Assembly (NCBI GenBank): GCA_902619675.1
Contig: CACNFA010000006.1
Coordinates: 1 to 57,051 of the forward strand
Length of the DNA: 57,051 bases
From: an uncultured Pelagibacteraceae bacterium
GTDB taxonomy: Bacteria; Pseudomonadota; Alphaproteobacteria; Pelagibacterales; Pelagibacteraceae
Reading direction: 5' to 3'
Part shown: positions 18,947-27,812 of the stretch, piece after piece
Layout of the letters: each line of letters begins with the position of its first letter
Numbering within the stretch: the stretch's first letter is position 1
Position numbers and translations under genes: made by a program
The notes under the pieces: generated by a model
The model's input: the letters and a program-made list of their open reading frames with translations, nothing else
Database searches by the model: none
What the model was told of the DNA's origin: nothing

Positions 18947-19615
18947 ATGAGAAATATTAAAAAAAAAAATGAAAATTCATTGATTAATCATTTCATTGAA
19001 ATCTTTAAAAGAGAAATAGAAAAAAAAAATAGGAATAAAAAAAGATTAAGTTTTGTTTTAACAGGGGGTTCAAGTCCGGTAAACTTATATAAAAAACTAG
19101 CTAAATCACAGATAGATTGGTCTAATGTTGACTTATTCTGGGGTGATGAAAGATTTGTCTCAAAAGACTCCAAATACTCAAACTACAAGCTTGCTTATGA
19201 TTTGTTGATTAAAAAAATAAAGATCAACGATTTAAATTTATTTCCATACCAAACTAATAATATTGAAATAAGAAAAAGCTCCTTAAAATATCGAGACGAA
19301 ATTAAAAAATATTTTAAAAAAAAAAAAATTAGGTTTAATATATTTTTACTTGGGATGGGAGATGATGGGCATGTAGCATCTATTTTCCCAAATTCAAAAG
19401 AGTTAACGCAAAAATTTATCATAAAGCCAATTTTTAGAAAAGATTTTAAAAGGCTAACTTTCAGTCTAAATGTAATTAATGACTCAGATAAGATTTTTTT
19501 ATGGCTTAATACTAAAAAAAAAACATCTATTTATAATAAATTAAAAATAAAAGGAAAAAAAATCACTGTAAATAATTTGAATAAGAAAAAATTATTTTGT
19601 TTTTCTATTAATTAA
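18947..19615 (+). CDS. pgl: 6-phosphogluconolactonase
   Basis: The 222-residue product resembles the SugB/GlmB-like 6-phosphogluconolactonase family, which hydrolyses 6-phosphogluconolactone in the oxidative pentose phosphate or Entner-Doudoroff route. VLTGGSSPVNLYKKL near residues 37-51, DLFWGDERFV near 62-71 and LGMGDDGHVASIFP near 135-148 are the three family blocks. It is very lysine-rich, with poly-A tracts in the DNA. No zwf or edd gene is in the window. Its 3' end overlaps the convergent carbonic-anhydrase-like gene by 8 bp. Confidence 0.88.
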   Translation: MRNIKKKNENSLINHFIEIFKREIEKKNRNKKRLSFVLTGGSSPVNLYKKLAKSQIDWSNVDLFWGDERFVSKDSKYSNYKLAYDLLIKKIKINDLNLFPYQTNNIEIRKSSLKYRDEIKKYFKKKKIRFNIFLLGMGDDGHVASIFPNSKELTQKFIIKPIFRKDFKRLTFSLNVINDSDKIFLWLNTKKKTSIYNKLKIKGKKITVNNLNKKKLFCFSIN

Positions 19616-20033
19616 ATATTTCAATTTTTTTATTTAAAGAAATTAAAATTAATTCAATTTGAAGATTGGGATATTTTTTTTTTAAAGTTTTTTTTAATTC
19701 TTGGAAAGATTTTTGATGAATTTTCGTTTCATTATCAAAATTAAAATTTTTTTTTCCACTTATAATTTTAGCTACACCACAATCACGATGATTTATAACA
19801 ATTAATTTTTTAATTTTATGAAGTTTAACGGATATATGAATATTATCCCAGAAAGTTTTATGCCATTTTTTAAATTTTTTTTCTGTAATTCCAATTGCAG
19901 ATCCTGCTATTGTAAAAGAACTATATTTCCCCCTCAATTTTCTTTTATTTAAATAGTTAAAAACAATCGGTTGAAACCTTGGGTCTATACAAGATAAAAC
20001 CATTGCTTCATATTTAAAAGACATTTTACTCAA
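19608..20033 (-). CDS. Small beta-carbonic-anhydrase-like protein
   Basis: The 141-residue protein carries the complete beta-CA metal site: CIDPR (Cys15, Asp17, Arg19) and HRDC (His82, Cys85). It is much shorter than typical beta-CAs (about 200-220 residues), lacking the N-terminal arm and part of the C-terminal sheet. It could hydrate CO2, or be a divergent zinc protein. It follows glmS with an 8-bp overlap on the same strand. The assignment to the fold is good; activity is uncertain. Confidence 0.7.
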   Translation of the reverse strand: MSKMSFKYEAMVLSCIDPRFQPIVFNYLNKRKLRGKYSSFTIAGSAIGITEKKFKKWHKTFWDNIHISVKLHKIKKLIVINHRDCGVAKIISGKKNFNFDNETKIHQKSFQELKKTLKKKYPNLQIELILISLNKKIEIFN

Positions 20034-21843
20034 CTGTAACAGATTTAGCTAAGTTTCTAGGCTTATCAATATCACAGCTTTTTAATAATGCTACATGATA
20101 AGCCAATAATTGCAAAGGTATAGTTAATAAGATTGGAGATAAAAAATTATCTAAGTGTGGCACTCTTAACCTGAGTCTTATATTTGTACTTAAAAGCCTT
20201 TTTTTTATATCAGTGATAAAAAAAATTTTTCCTCCTCTAGCTATAACTTCCTGTGTATTTGAGAGTGTTTTTTCAAAATATTTATCTTTAGGAGCTATAA
20301 CTATTACAGGTAAACCTTCTTCTATAAGAGCTAACGGGCCGTGCTTCATTTCACCTGCTGGATAACCTTCAGCATGAAGATACGAAAGCTCTTTTAATTT
20401 CAAAGCTCCTTCTAGTGCAATTGGAAAAGAGCTTCCTCTACCTAAAAACATAGATCCTCTAGCCTTTAAAAATTCTTGCGCCATTATTTGTATATCACCT
20501 TCTGATTTTAGAGTTTTAGCTATAGCGTCAGGAAGTTTTTTTAAATTCTCAATATTAATATTATAACTTTTTTTATCTATATCGTTTCGTACAGAGGAGA
20601 GTTTTAAACATAAAATATATAAAACTATTAATTGTCCTAAAAATGCCTTTGTAGATGCAACACCTATCTCGGGGCCTGCGTGAATAGGTAAAACCCAATC
20701 AGAGTTCCTTGCTATTGTGCTTTCTACGACATTAACAACTGAACAAGTTTTAACTTTATTCTTTTTGCAAATCTCCAATGCCGCTGCTGTGTCAGCTGTC
20801 TCACCAGATTGAGATACAAAAATATATAAATTTTTTGTACTAAATTTTAAATTTCTATACCTAAATTCTGAAGCAATATCTATCTCAACTTCAATACTAG
20901 TTAGTTCCTCGAACCAGTATTTTGCTACTAAGCATGAATGATAAGCTGTACCACATCCAATCAAAATAATTTTTTCAATTTCGCCCGGAGTTATTGGAAA
21001 ATTATAAATATTTATATCCTTTTTGAGACTATCAATGTACTCACTGACACATTTTTTTGCAGTGTTTGGTTGTTCAAAGATTTCTTTGGACATAAAATTT
21101 TTATAATCTCCTTTATCAGCAGTATTTTCATCGTCAGATACAATATGTATCTTTTTATTGATTTTGTTTTGATTGGCATCGAAAAAAGAAATTTCACTTT
21201 TGGATAAAACACAAATTTCACCGTCATCTAAATAGGAAATCTTATTTGTCATTGATTTTAGAGCATAAGAGTCTGAACCAAGATAGTTTTCCTCTTTAGA
21301 ATAACCTACTGCAAGTGGGCTTCCTCTTCTTGCGCCAATAATAATATCAGTATGGTTTTTAAAAATAATACCTAAAGCAAAACTTCCTTTTAGTTTTTTA
21401 AGTGTTTTAAATACTGACTCTAGAGGATCTGATTTTTTTAACGACTCTGTAACTAACAATGTTATAACCTCAGTATCAGTTTCTGATTTAAACTTAAAAC
21501 CTTTTTCTTCTAGAGTTTTTTTTAATTCATCTGAATTTTCAATAATCCCATTATGTACAACGGAAACCTTCTCTGATGAATGTGGGTGAGCATTTAAAGT
21601 ATTAGGTATTCCATGTGTTGCCCATCGTACATGTCCTATGCCAACGTTACCTTCTGAAGGGTTTTTGAATAAAATTTTTTCAAGCTCCTCTACTCTCCCG
21701 GAACATTTTTTTTCATTTATTGTGTTATTGGTAAGAGTGGCTATTCCGGCTGAGTCATACCCCCTATACTCCAATTTCTTTAATGAATTAATGATATTCA
21801 TAGAAACTGACTTGTTGCTAGCTATTCCGATTATTCCGCACAT
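20026..21843 (-). CDS. glmS: Glutamine--fructose-6-phosphate aminotransferase
   Basis: The 605-residue enzyme makes glucosamine-6-phosphate, the first committed step to UDP-GlcNAc. After Met removal Cys1 (MCGIIGIAS) is the glutaminase nucleophile. HVRWATHGIPN and GDKxD-type blocks of the amidotransferase domain follow, then two SIS isomerase domains with GCGTAYHSC and VSQSGETADTAA, and the C-terminal KPRNLAKSVTVE that closes the active site. It begins exactly where the GlmU-type gene ends (the ATG and stop share bases), pairing two steps of the same pathway. Confidence 0.96.
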   Translation of the reverse strand: MCGIIGIASNKSVSMNIINSLKKLEYRGYDSAGIATLTNNTINEKKCSGRVEELEKILFKNPSEGNVGIGHVRWATHGIPNTLNAHPHSSEKVSVVHNGIIENSDELKKTLEEKGFKFKSETDTEVITLLVTESLKKSDPLESVFKTLKKLKGSFALGIIFKNHTDIIIGARRGSPLAVGYSKEENYLGSDSYALKSMTNKISYLDDGEICVLSKSEISFFDANQNKINKKIHIVSDDENTADKGDYKNFMSKEIFEQPNTAKKCVSEYIDSLKKDINIYNFPITPGEIEKIILIGCGTAYHSCLVAKYWFEELTSIEVEIDIASEFRYRNLKFSTKNLYIFVSQSGETADTAAALEICKKNKVKTCSVVNVVESTIARNSDWVLPIHAGPEIGVASTKAFLGQLIVLYILCLKLSSVRNDIDKKSYNINIENLKKLPDAIAKTLKSEGDIQIMAQEFLKARGSMFLGRGSSFPIALEGALKLKELSYLHAEGYPAGEMKHGPLALIEEGLPVIVIAPKDKYFEKTLSNTQEVIARGGKIFFITDIKKRLLSTNIRLRLRVPHLDNFLSPILLTIPLQLLAYHVALLKSCDIDKPRNLAKSVTVE

Positions 21844-22490
21844 TATTTTCGTTTTTTTCTTTTATAATTTTTAATTTTAATCTGAGAAGATCTTGTAAGT
21901 GCTAAGGATTTTTTTTCTACATTTTTTGTAATTACAGATCCAGCTCCTATAATACTACCTTCACCTAATTTAACTGGTGCTACTAAAGATGAGTTTGAAC
22001 CTACAAATACATTGTTGGAAATTTTTGTTTTTGATTTTTTTAAACCATCATAGTTACAAGTAATTGTTCCAGCTCCTATATTAGAATTTTTTCCAATTGA
22101 AGTGTCACCAATGTAAGATAAATGGTTTACTTTTGAATTTTTATTTATACTAGATTTTTTAGTTTCTACAAAATTTCCAATTTTAGTATTTTCTTTTAAA
22201 ACAGTTCCTTCTCTCAATCTTGCATATGGACCTATGACAACATTTTTTTCAATTTTAGTTCCGTGTAAATGACTAAAAGATTTAATGTATGAATTATCAC
22301 CTATCTTAACTTTTGGCCCAAAAACAACATAAGGCTCAACAGTTACATTTTTTCCAAATAAAGTATCTTTTGATAAAAAAATGGTCTCTGGAGCAATTAA
22401 ATTCACACCTTTTGTTAAAGCTTTATTTCTTAAGATTTCTTGTGAAAGCCGATAAGCATTAACTTGTTTTAATTTATTATTTCTTTTCAT
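21843..22490 (-). CDS. Stand-alone GlmU-type glucosamine-1-phosphate acetyltransferase domain
   Basis: The 215 residues match only the C-terminal half of bifunctional GlmU: the linker helix region at the start, then a left-handed beta-helix of hexapeptide repeats. [30 protein letters not shown] (with the catalytic His), [11 protein letters not shown] and [11 protein letters not shown] follow the GlmU order. The N-terminal uridylyltransferase half (about 230 residues, LAAGxGTRM loop) is absent, and the 69 bp upstream leave no room for it. It should acetylate glucosamine-1-phosphate; the uridylyl transfer must be encoded elsewhere. It is coupled to glmS downstream. Confidence 0.85.
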   Translation of the reverse strand: MKRNNKLKQVNAYRLSQEILRNKALTKGVNLIAPETIFLSKDTLFGKNVTVEPYVVFGPKVKIGDNSYIKSFSHLHGTKIEKNVVIGPYARLREGTVLKENTKIGNFVETKKSSINKNSKVNHLSYIGDTSIGKNSNIGAGTITCNYDGLKKSKTKISNNVFVGSNSSLVAPVKLGEGSIIGAGSVITKNVEKKSLALTRSSQIKIKNYKRKKRK

Positions 22491-22559
22491 TTAAAATTTC
22501 TTTACATTAATAATGATACTGAAATAAGTCACAAAATATTTCTTTTTAATACTTTTAAA

Positions 22560-23222
22560 ATGACTCAAATTTATACAATTCTTTTCGATTTAGATGGGAC
22601 CATTGTCAATACGGCTCCTGATTTAATGGCAGCTCATAATCATGTTATGAAGAAATTTGGTCATGCTGAAAAAAAATTAGAAGATATTAAATCTTTAGCA
22701 GGCAAAGGTGCCTGGGTTATGATGCAAAGATCTTTTAAAGAAGAAATAAAAGATGAAAAATTAAAAAAAGAAATGACTAAAGAATTTATAGATTATTACT
22801 CGAAAAATATTGACCAACATAGTCGACCGTTAAAAGGATCAATTGAATTTTTCAATTGGGCAAAAAAAAAGAATATTTCAATGGGAGTGTGTACCAATAA
22901 ACAAGAAAAGTTGGCGATAGATCTTTTAAAGAAATTAGATATGTATAAATATTTTGAATATATTGCCGGAAGTGACACCTTCACGTTTAATAAACCTGAT
23001 CCTCGACACTTGACAAATGTAGTTGAAATAATTGGTGGAAATTTAAAAAAAACAATTATGATTGGCGATAGTGAGGTCGATGCCAATTCAGCTCTTAATG
23101 CCAATTTGCCATTTGTATTAGTAAAAGATGGATACACTGAAAAATCTGAAAATGAAATTAAACATGATGAATTAATTAGTGACTTCATAGGTTTTGAAAA
23201 AATAATAGAAAAATATTTATGA
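22560..23222 (+). CDS. gph: HAD-family phosphatase, phosphoglycolate phosphatase-like
   Basis: The 220-residue protein is a HAD subfamily IA hydrolase with nucleophile motif ILFDLDGTIVNT (Asp10, Asp12), motif II VCTNK, the Lys of NKPDPRH and motif IV MIGDSEVDANSA. The cap inserted after motif I is helical, as in phosphoglycolate phosphatase Gph. Specificity is not fixed by sequence alone. The stop overlaps the LysE-type gene start (ATGA). Confidence 0.8.
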   Translation: MTQIYTILFDLDGTIVNTAPDLMAAHNHVMKKFGHAEKKLEDIKSLAGKGAWVMMQRSFKEEIKDEKLKKEMTKEFIDYYSKNIDQHSRPLKGSIEFFNWAKKKNISMGVCTNKQEKLAIDLLKKLDMYKYFEYIAGSDTFTFNKPDPRHLTNVVEIIGGNLKKTIMIGDSEVDANSALNANLPFVLVKDGYTEKSENEIKHDELISDFIGFEKIIEKYL

Positions 23223-23818
23223 TTTCTTTTGCTCTATTTTCAGCGTTATCTGCGTTTTATTTTACAATGTTTTTCACTCCCGGCCCTAATAATGCAATGC
23301 TAACAGCATCTGGAATGAAGTTTGGTTTTGTGAGAACATTGCCTCATTTAATCGGAATTCCGTTAGGTCATATTTTACAAATTGGCTTAACTTGTTTCGG
23401 CCTAGCAAATTTATTTTTACTTTACCCTCAGGTACAATTCTATATGAAAATTTTATGTTTCGTATATTTAGTTTATTTAGGTTGGAAAATGATTGGTTCG
23501 TTTAGCATGACTCAAAAAGAGACTGGTAGACCATTAAAATTTTATGAAGCTTCGTTATTTCAGTTTATAAATCCAAAAGCATGGTCAATAGCCGTAACTG
23601 TTGCATCAGGTTTTTTTCCAACTAAAGAAAATATTTTTATTGGACTGGCGTTTGTAACAATTACAGCTGCAGTCATATGTTTTCCAACAATAAGTTTATG
23701 GGCACTTTTTGGAAGTGGCTTAAGAAAATTTATCACAGACACCAAAGTAAAAAAAATTATTGAATATTTACTTGCAGTTTTATTAGTTTTAACTGGTTTA
23801 TTCATCCTCTTCAAATAA
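23219..23818 (+). CDS. LysE/RhtB family amino-acid exporter
   Basis: The 199-residue inner-membrane protein has about six hydrophobic segments and the family signature FTPGPNNAMLTASGMKFG near residues 20-37, with FINPKAW in the middle. LysE/RhtB proteins export basic or neutral amino acids and small metabolites. Its ATG overlaps the end of gph, suggesting co-expression. The exported compound is not predictable. Confidence 0.85.
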   Translation: MISFALFSALSAFYFTMFFTPGPNNAMLTASGMKFGFVRTLPHLIGIPLGHILQIGLTCFGLANLFLLYPQVQFYMKILCFVYLVYLGWKMIGSFSMTQKETGRPLKFYEASLFQFINPKAWSIAVTVASGFFPTKENIFIGLAFVTITAAVICFPTISLWALFGSGLRKFITDTKVKKIIEYLLAVLLVLTGLFILFK

Positions 23819-23858
23819 TCTTTGATTTTTATATTATGCTCTAATATAAATCTTCAAG

Positions 23859-24755
23859 ATGCACTTCACTAAAAAAACAATCACAGAAAAAAGATTAAAT
23901 TTAGTCCAAAGTTTAAAATCAAAAAAATTACTAAGATTTCCTGGTGCTTATAATCCCCTATGCGCAAAATTAATTGCTGAAATAGGTTTTGACGGTGTTT
24001 ATGTCTCAGGTGGAGTTATGTCCAACGATCTTGGGTTACCTGATATAGGGTTAACAACTTTAAATCAGGTTAGTTACAGAAGTGGACAGATAGCTAGAGT
24101 TACCGACCTTCCAACTATTGTAGATATTGATACAGGATTTGGAAACTGCAAAAAAACAATCGAAGTATTTGAAAATAAAGGTTTAGCTGGATGTCATTTA
24201 GAAGATCAAATAGCTGAAAAAAGATGTGGTCATTTAGATAATAAAGAACTTATATCTAAAGAAGAAATGGTAAAAAAGATTAAAGACTCAGTAAAATCTC
24301 GAAAAGATAAAAATTTTTTAATAATTGCGAGAACTGATGCTAATTCAGTTGAGGGATTAGATAAAACATTAGAAAGAATAAAGGCTTATGAAGATGCAGG
24401 TGCGGATATGATTTTTCCAGAAGCCATGAAAAATGAAAATGAATTTGAAAAAGTAAGAAAAATAGCAAAAGGGTATTTGCTTGCAAACATGACCGAGTTT
24501 GGAAAATCTAAGTTATTAAATAAAAAACAATTAGAAAATCTAGGCTATAATCTTGTAATTTATCCTGTGAGTACACAACGACTTGCAATGCAAAATGTAG
24601 AAATAGGTTTAAAATCAATATTTAATGATGGTCATCAAAATAATATTATTGACAAAATGCAGACTAGAAAAAGGTTGTACGAGTTAGTAGAATATGAGAA
24701 GTACAATACACCAGATAAAAAAATAACTGACTTTTCTACAGAAGGACACGAATAA
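23859..24755 (+). CDS. prpB: 2-methylisocitrate lyase
   Basis: The 298-residue enzyme of the isocitrate lyase/PEP mutase superfamily cleaves methylisocitrate to pyruvate and succinate. VSGGVMSNDLGLPDIGLTT near residues 50-68, DIDTGFGN near 89-96 with the Mg-binding Asp, HLEDQIAEKRCGH (the KRCGH catalytic loop with its Cys) near 112-124 and IIARTDANSVEG are as in PrpB. It is immediately followed by prpC with a TAATG overlap, supporting the 2-methylcitrate pathway for propionyl-CoA. No prpD/acnD is nearby. Confidence 0.9.
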   Translation: MHFTKKTITEKRLNLVQSLKSKKLLRFPGAYNPLCAKLIAEIGFDGVYVSGGVMSNDLGLPDIGLTTLNQVSYRSGQIARVTDLPTIVDIDTGFGNCKKTIEVFENKGLAGCHLEDQIAEKRCGHLDNKELISKEEMVKKIKDSVKSRKDKNFLIIARTDANSVEGLDKTLERIKAYEDAGADMIFPEAMKNENEFEKVRKIAKGYLLANMTEFGKSKLLNKKQLENLGYNLVIYPVSTQRLAMQNVEIGLKSIFNDGHQNNIIDKMQTRKRLYELVEYEKYNTPDKKITDFSTEGHE

Positions 24756-25879
24756 TGAGTGAAGAAATTAAAAAAGGTTTACTAGGTATTGTTGTTGATG
24801 AAACAACTATTTCACAAGTAGTACCTGAGTTAAGCGCACTAACTTACAGAGGTTACACAGTTCAAGAACTTTGTGACAAATGTGACTTTGAAGAAGTTGC
24901 TTACCTAGTATTAAACGGAGAGTTGCCAAATAAAAGTCAGCTTAAAAAATTTATTAAACAAGAAAGATCTGAGAGAAAACTTTCTAAGCAAATATTAAAC
25001 GACATCAAAAAAATGCCTCGTAATGCACATCCCATGGATGTTATTAGAACTTGCGTAAGTTTAATGTCGCTGGAAGATAAAGACACAAAAGATAATTCTC
25101 CTAAGGCTAATATGAGAAAAGCTATGAGAATTTTTGCCAAAACTCCAACTGCAGTAGCTGCTTATTTTAGAAGTAGAAAAGGAAAATCAATTATCGCACC
25201 AAGTAAAAAATTATCATTCTCAGAAAATTTCTTTAAGATGATGTTTAATAAGGTCCCAGATAAAGATATTGTAAGAGCCTTTGATATTTCTTTAATATTA
25301 TACGCAGAGCACAGTTTTAATGTTTCTACTTTTACAGCGAGAACAATTACATCTAGTTTATCAGATCTACATGGTGCAATTACTGGTGCAATCGCATCTT
25401 TGAAAGGTCCTTTGCATGGTGGTGCAAATGAGGCTGTTATGCATATGATGAAAGAAATTGGAAAACCGGAAAAGGCCAAAGCATGGATTGAAAATGCTCT
25501 TGCTAAGAAAAAAGTAGTAATGGGATTTGGTCATAGAGTTTATAGAACTGGTGACTCCAGGGTTCCAACAATGAAACACTACATGTTTAAAGTAGCTAAA
25601 CTTTTGAAAAAAGAAAAATATACAAGAATGTATGAAATTTTAGAAAAAGTAATGATAGAGAAAAAAAATATTCATCCAAATGTAGATTTTCCCTGTGGCC
25701 CGACATATTACATGATGGGAATTGATATAGATTTCTATACTCCAATATTTGTTATGTCTCGAATTACTGGTTGGTCTGCACACATTATGGAGCAACATGC
25801 TTCGAATAAACTTATTAGGCCTTTATCTAAATACAGGGGTGCTGAAGTAAGAGAAGTAATGTTATTAAATCAAAGATAA
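24755..25879 (+). CDS. prpC: 2-methylcitrate synthase
   Basis: The 374-residue citrate-synthase-fold enzyme condenses propionyl-CoA with oxaloacetate. YAEHSFNVSTFTAR with the catalytic His, LHGGANEAVM with the second His and FGHRVYRTGDSR are all present, with the catalytic Asp in NVDFPCGPTYYMMGID. The short length and pairing with prpB favour methylcitrate synthase over the TCA citrate synthase, although some activity with acetyl-CoA would be expected. The next small gene starts on the base after its stop. Confidence 0.9.
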   Translation: MSEEIKKGLLGIVVDETTISQVVPELSALTYRGYTVQELCDKCDFEEVAYLVLNGELPNKSQLKKFIKQERSERKLSKQILNDIKKMPRNAHPMDVIRTCVSLMSLEDKDTKDNSPKANMRKAMRIFAKTPTAVAAYFRSRKGKSIIAPSKKLSFSENFFKMMFNKVPDKDIVRAFDISLILYAEHSFNVSTFTARTITSSLSDLHGAITGAIASLKGPLHGGANEAVMHMMKEIGKPEKAKAWIENALAKKKVVMGFGHRVYRTGDSRVPTMKHYMFKVAKLLKKEKYTRMYEILEKVMIEKKNIHPNVDFPCGPTYYMMGIDIDFYTPIFVMSRITGWSAHIMEQHASNKLIRPLSKYRGAEVREVMLLNQR

Positions 25880-26065
25880 ATGACTTTAACTAATTTACTT
25901 TTATTTTTAATCTTAGTTACGCTAGCTACATATACATTTATGCCTTGGAAGGGTATTGATAAAGGTTCATTGACAAAAGTAGCTTCTCAATGGTTTATGT
26001 GGTTTGCTATTTTTGTGATCATAGTTTTAATATCTACTTTTTTTGGAATTGAAGTTTCTGGATAA
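25880..26065 (+). CDS. Small two-helix membrane protein of unknown function
   Basis: The 61-residue product has two hydrophobic segments (about residues 4-20 and 39-56) separated by a basic loop with a KGIDKGSLTKV stretch. It starts on the base after the prpC stop and its end overlaps the next gene by about 20 bp, so it behaves like a real operon member. I do not recognise the family. It resembles small uncharacterised inner-membrane proteins of alphaproteobacteria. Confidence 0.6.
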   Translation: MTLTNLLLFLILVTLATYTFMPWKGIDKGSLTKVASQWFMWFAIFVIIVLISTFFGIEVSG

Positions 26066-26951
26066 TAATTTTTTTCAACAAACAAGAATTTTAGATGGAG
26101 GTATGGGCCAAGAGCTACTTAACCGTGGAGTAAAACCTCACGGAACTCTTTGGGGAGCCTCAGCTTTATATAAAAGGAAATACCATAGAACGGTTATCAA
26201 AACTCATTTAGATTTTATAAAAGCTGGAGCAGAAATTATAGTAACTAATAGCTTTGGTAGCAGAAAACGAAGGTTGATCGAGAATGGTTTAGTAAAAGAA
26301 TATAAAAACCTGAACGTTTTAGCAGGAAAATTGGCTAAAAAAGCTGTGGCCATATCTAAAAAAAAAGTTTTGATTGCTGGGAGTCTACCGCCTCAAAACT
26401 TTACTTATTTTGCCGATCTTGGAAAAGATCTTAACTTTATAAAAGAAAGTTTTAGATCTCAGGCAAAATATCTTAATCCATTTGTAGATTTTTTTTACTT
26501 AGATGTAATGAGTAGTTGGAAAGAGTGTTCATTAGGTTTTAGTGCAATAAAAGAATTCAAAAAAAAATTTATAGTAGGTATACATATTAGGAGTAAAGGT
26601 CTGTTACCATCAGGTGAAAAATTTATAACTGTAGCAAAGAAAGTCCAAAAATATAAACCTATTGGTATTATGGCTTCTTGTGTTTCATTTGAGGATCTGA
26701 ATGAAGTGATTAAAGATGCAAAAAAACTTAAAGTTCCATTTGGATTTAAAATCAATGCTTTTAAACATATTCCGCCGGGATGGAAACCTGACTCTAATAA
26801 TCCTAAGGTTCAGCTTGGAAAAAGAAAAGATCTCACTCCCAAAAAGTTCTTTGAAATTTGTAAAAAATTAAAGAATAAAGGAGCAAAAATTATTGGAGGA
26901 TGTTGTGAAATTACTCCAAAACACATTGAAAAATTAAAGTCTTTAGTGTGA
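26043..26951 (+). CDS. Homocysteine S-methyltransferase family protein (betaine-homocysteine methyltransferase-like)
   Basis: The roughly 302-residue zinc enzyme has the family layout: ILDGGMGQELLNRG near residues 16-29, IVTNSFG near 65-71, ASCVSFED near 216-223 (first zinc Cys) and IGGCCEITPKHI near the end (two zinc Cys). Such enzymes move a methyl group from glycine betaine, S-methylmethionine or similar to homocysteine. Location next to a betaine-type transporter supports betaine as donor. No ATG is available near the conserved N-terminus, so the start is TTG at 26043 or TTG at 26049, both inside the previous gene. The 3' end overlaps the convergent permease gene by 9 bp. Confidence 0.85.
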   Translation: MELKFLDNNFFQQTRILDGGMGQELLNRGVKPHGTLWGASALYKRKYHRTVIKTHLDFIKAGAEIIVTNSFGSRKRRLIENGLVKEYKNLNVLAGKLAKKAVAISKKKVLIAGSLPPQNFTYFADLGKDLNFIKESFRSQAKYLNPFVDFFYLDVMSSWKECSLGFSAIKEFKKKFIVGIHIRSKGLLPSGEKFITVAKKVQKYKPIGIMASCVSFEDLNEVIKDAKKLKVPFGFKINAFKHIPPGWKPDSNNPKVQLGKRKDLTPKKFFEICKKLKNKGAKIIGGCCEITPKHIEKLKSLV

Positions 26952-27794
26952 TTTAATTATTTTTTGCGTAATTCTATCTAAAATAATTGCTAGAATTACA
27001 ATTCCTGTTCCGCCAACAACTGCAGAACCAACATCAAGTCTACCAAGTGCAATATATACAGTTAAACCTAGCCCTCCAGCACCTATAAGAGCTGCAATAA
27101 CCACCATCGACAATGCAAGCATCAATGTTTGATTAACTCCTGCCATTATAGTTTTTAAAGATAAAGGAATTTCAATTTTGATTAGTATTAAAAATTTTGT
27201 AAGTCCTAAGCTAGATCCTGCCTCTTTAAATCCTTTACCAACTTGCCTTATACCTAAATTTGTTAATCGAATAATTGGCGGTAAAGCAAATATAATGGTA
27301 GCAACCACTCCAGGAGTCAAACCAACTCCAAAAAGCATAACTACAGGTATTAGATAAACAAAACTTGGTATTGTTTGCATTATATCGAGTATTGGACGTA
27401 AAATTATTTCAAAAGTATTACTTCTTGAGGCAATGATACCAAGTGGAACTCCGATTAACATACAAAATAAAACTGCAGTAAATATCATTGCTAATGTGGT
27501 CATACTTTCTGACCAAAGATCAACAAGATCAATAAAAACTAAACTTATAAAAGAAAAGATTGCAAACTTTAAACCGTTAGTTCTATAAGCAAAAAAAACA
27601 AATATTAAAAGAATTATTGGAAAAGGAATAAAATTAAAAAGAGAGTCTAAACTATTTAGAACAGTGTCAATTGGTGCTGAAATTTTTTTAAAGAGTGGCC
27701 TTTGTTCAAACAGCCACTCTTTAATGTTACCTTCTATCCATTCACCTATTGGAATGTATATTTCGTAATCTGAAGGGGCTAATTTTAAACTCAT
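26943..27794 (-). CDS. Glycine betaine/proline-type ABC transporter permease
   Basis: The 283-residue inner-membrane subunit resembles ProW/OpuAB: several hydrophobic helices, GVPLGIIASRS near residues 116-126 and the EAA loop GKGFKEAGSSLGLTKFLILI near 186-205 that contacts the ATPase. It lies 18 bp after the first of two binding-protein genes on the same strand. No gene for the ATPase (ProV/OpuAA) is present in the window. Substrate range is inferred from family and neighbours. Confidence 0.88.
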   Translation of the reverse strand: MSLKLAPSDYEIYIPIGEWIEGNIKEWLFEQRPLFKKISAPIDTVLNSLDSLFNFIPFPIILLIFVFFAYRTNGLKFAIFSFISLVFIDLVDLWSESMTTLAMIFTAVLFCMLIGVPLGIIASRSNTFEIILRPILDIMQTIPSFVYLIPVVMLFGVGLTPGVVATIIFALPPIIRLTNLGIRQVGKGFKEAGSSLGLTKFLILIKIEIPLSLKTIMAGVNQTLMLALSMVVIAALIGAGGLGLTVYIALGRLDVGSAVVGGTGIVILAIILDRITQKIIKSH

Positions 27795-27812
27795 TAAAAT
27801 TAACCTGAACCT

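Noticed and set aside
26943-27794. Permease as part of a taurine or nitrate importer
   Set aside because: The binding proteins have aromatic, quaternary-amine-type blocks and the permease resembles ProW; betaine-type assignment is preferred.
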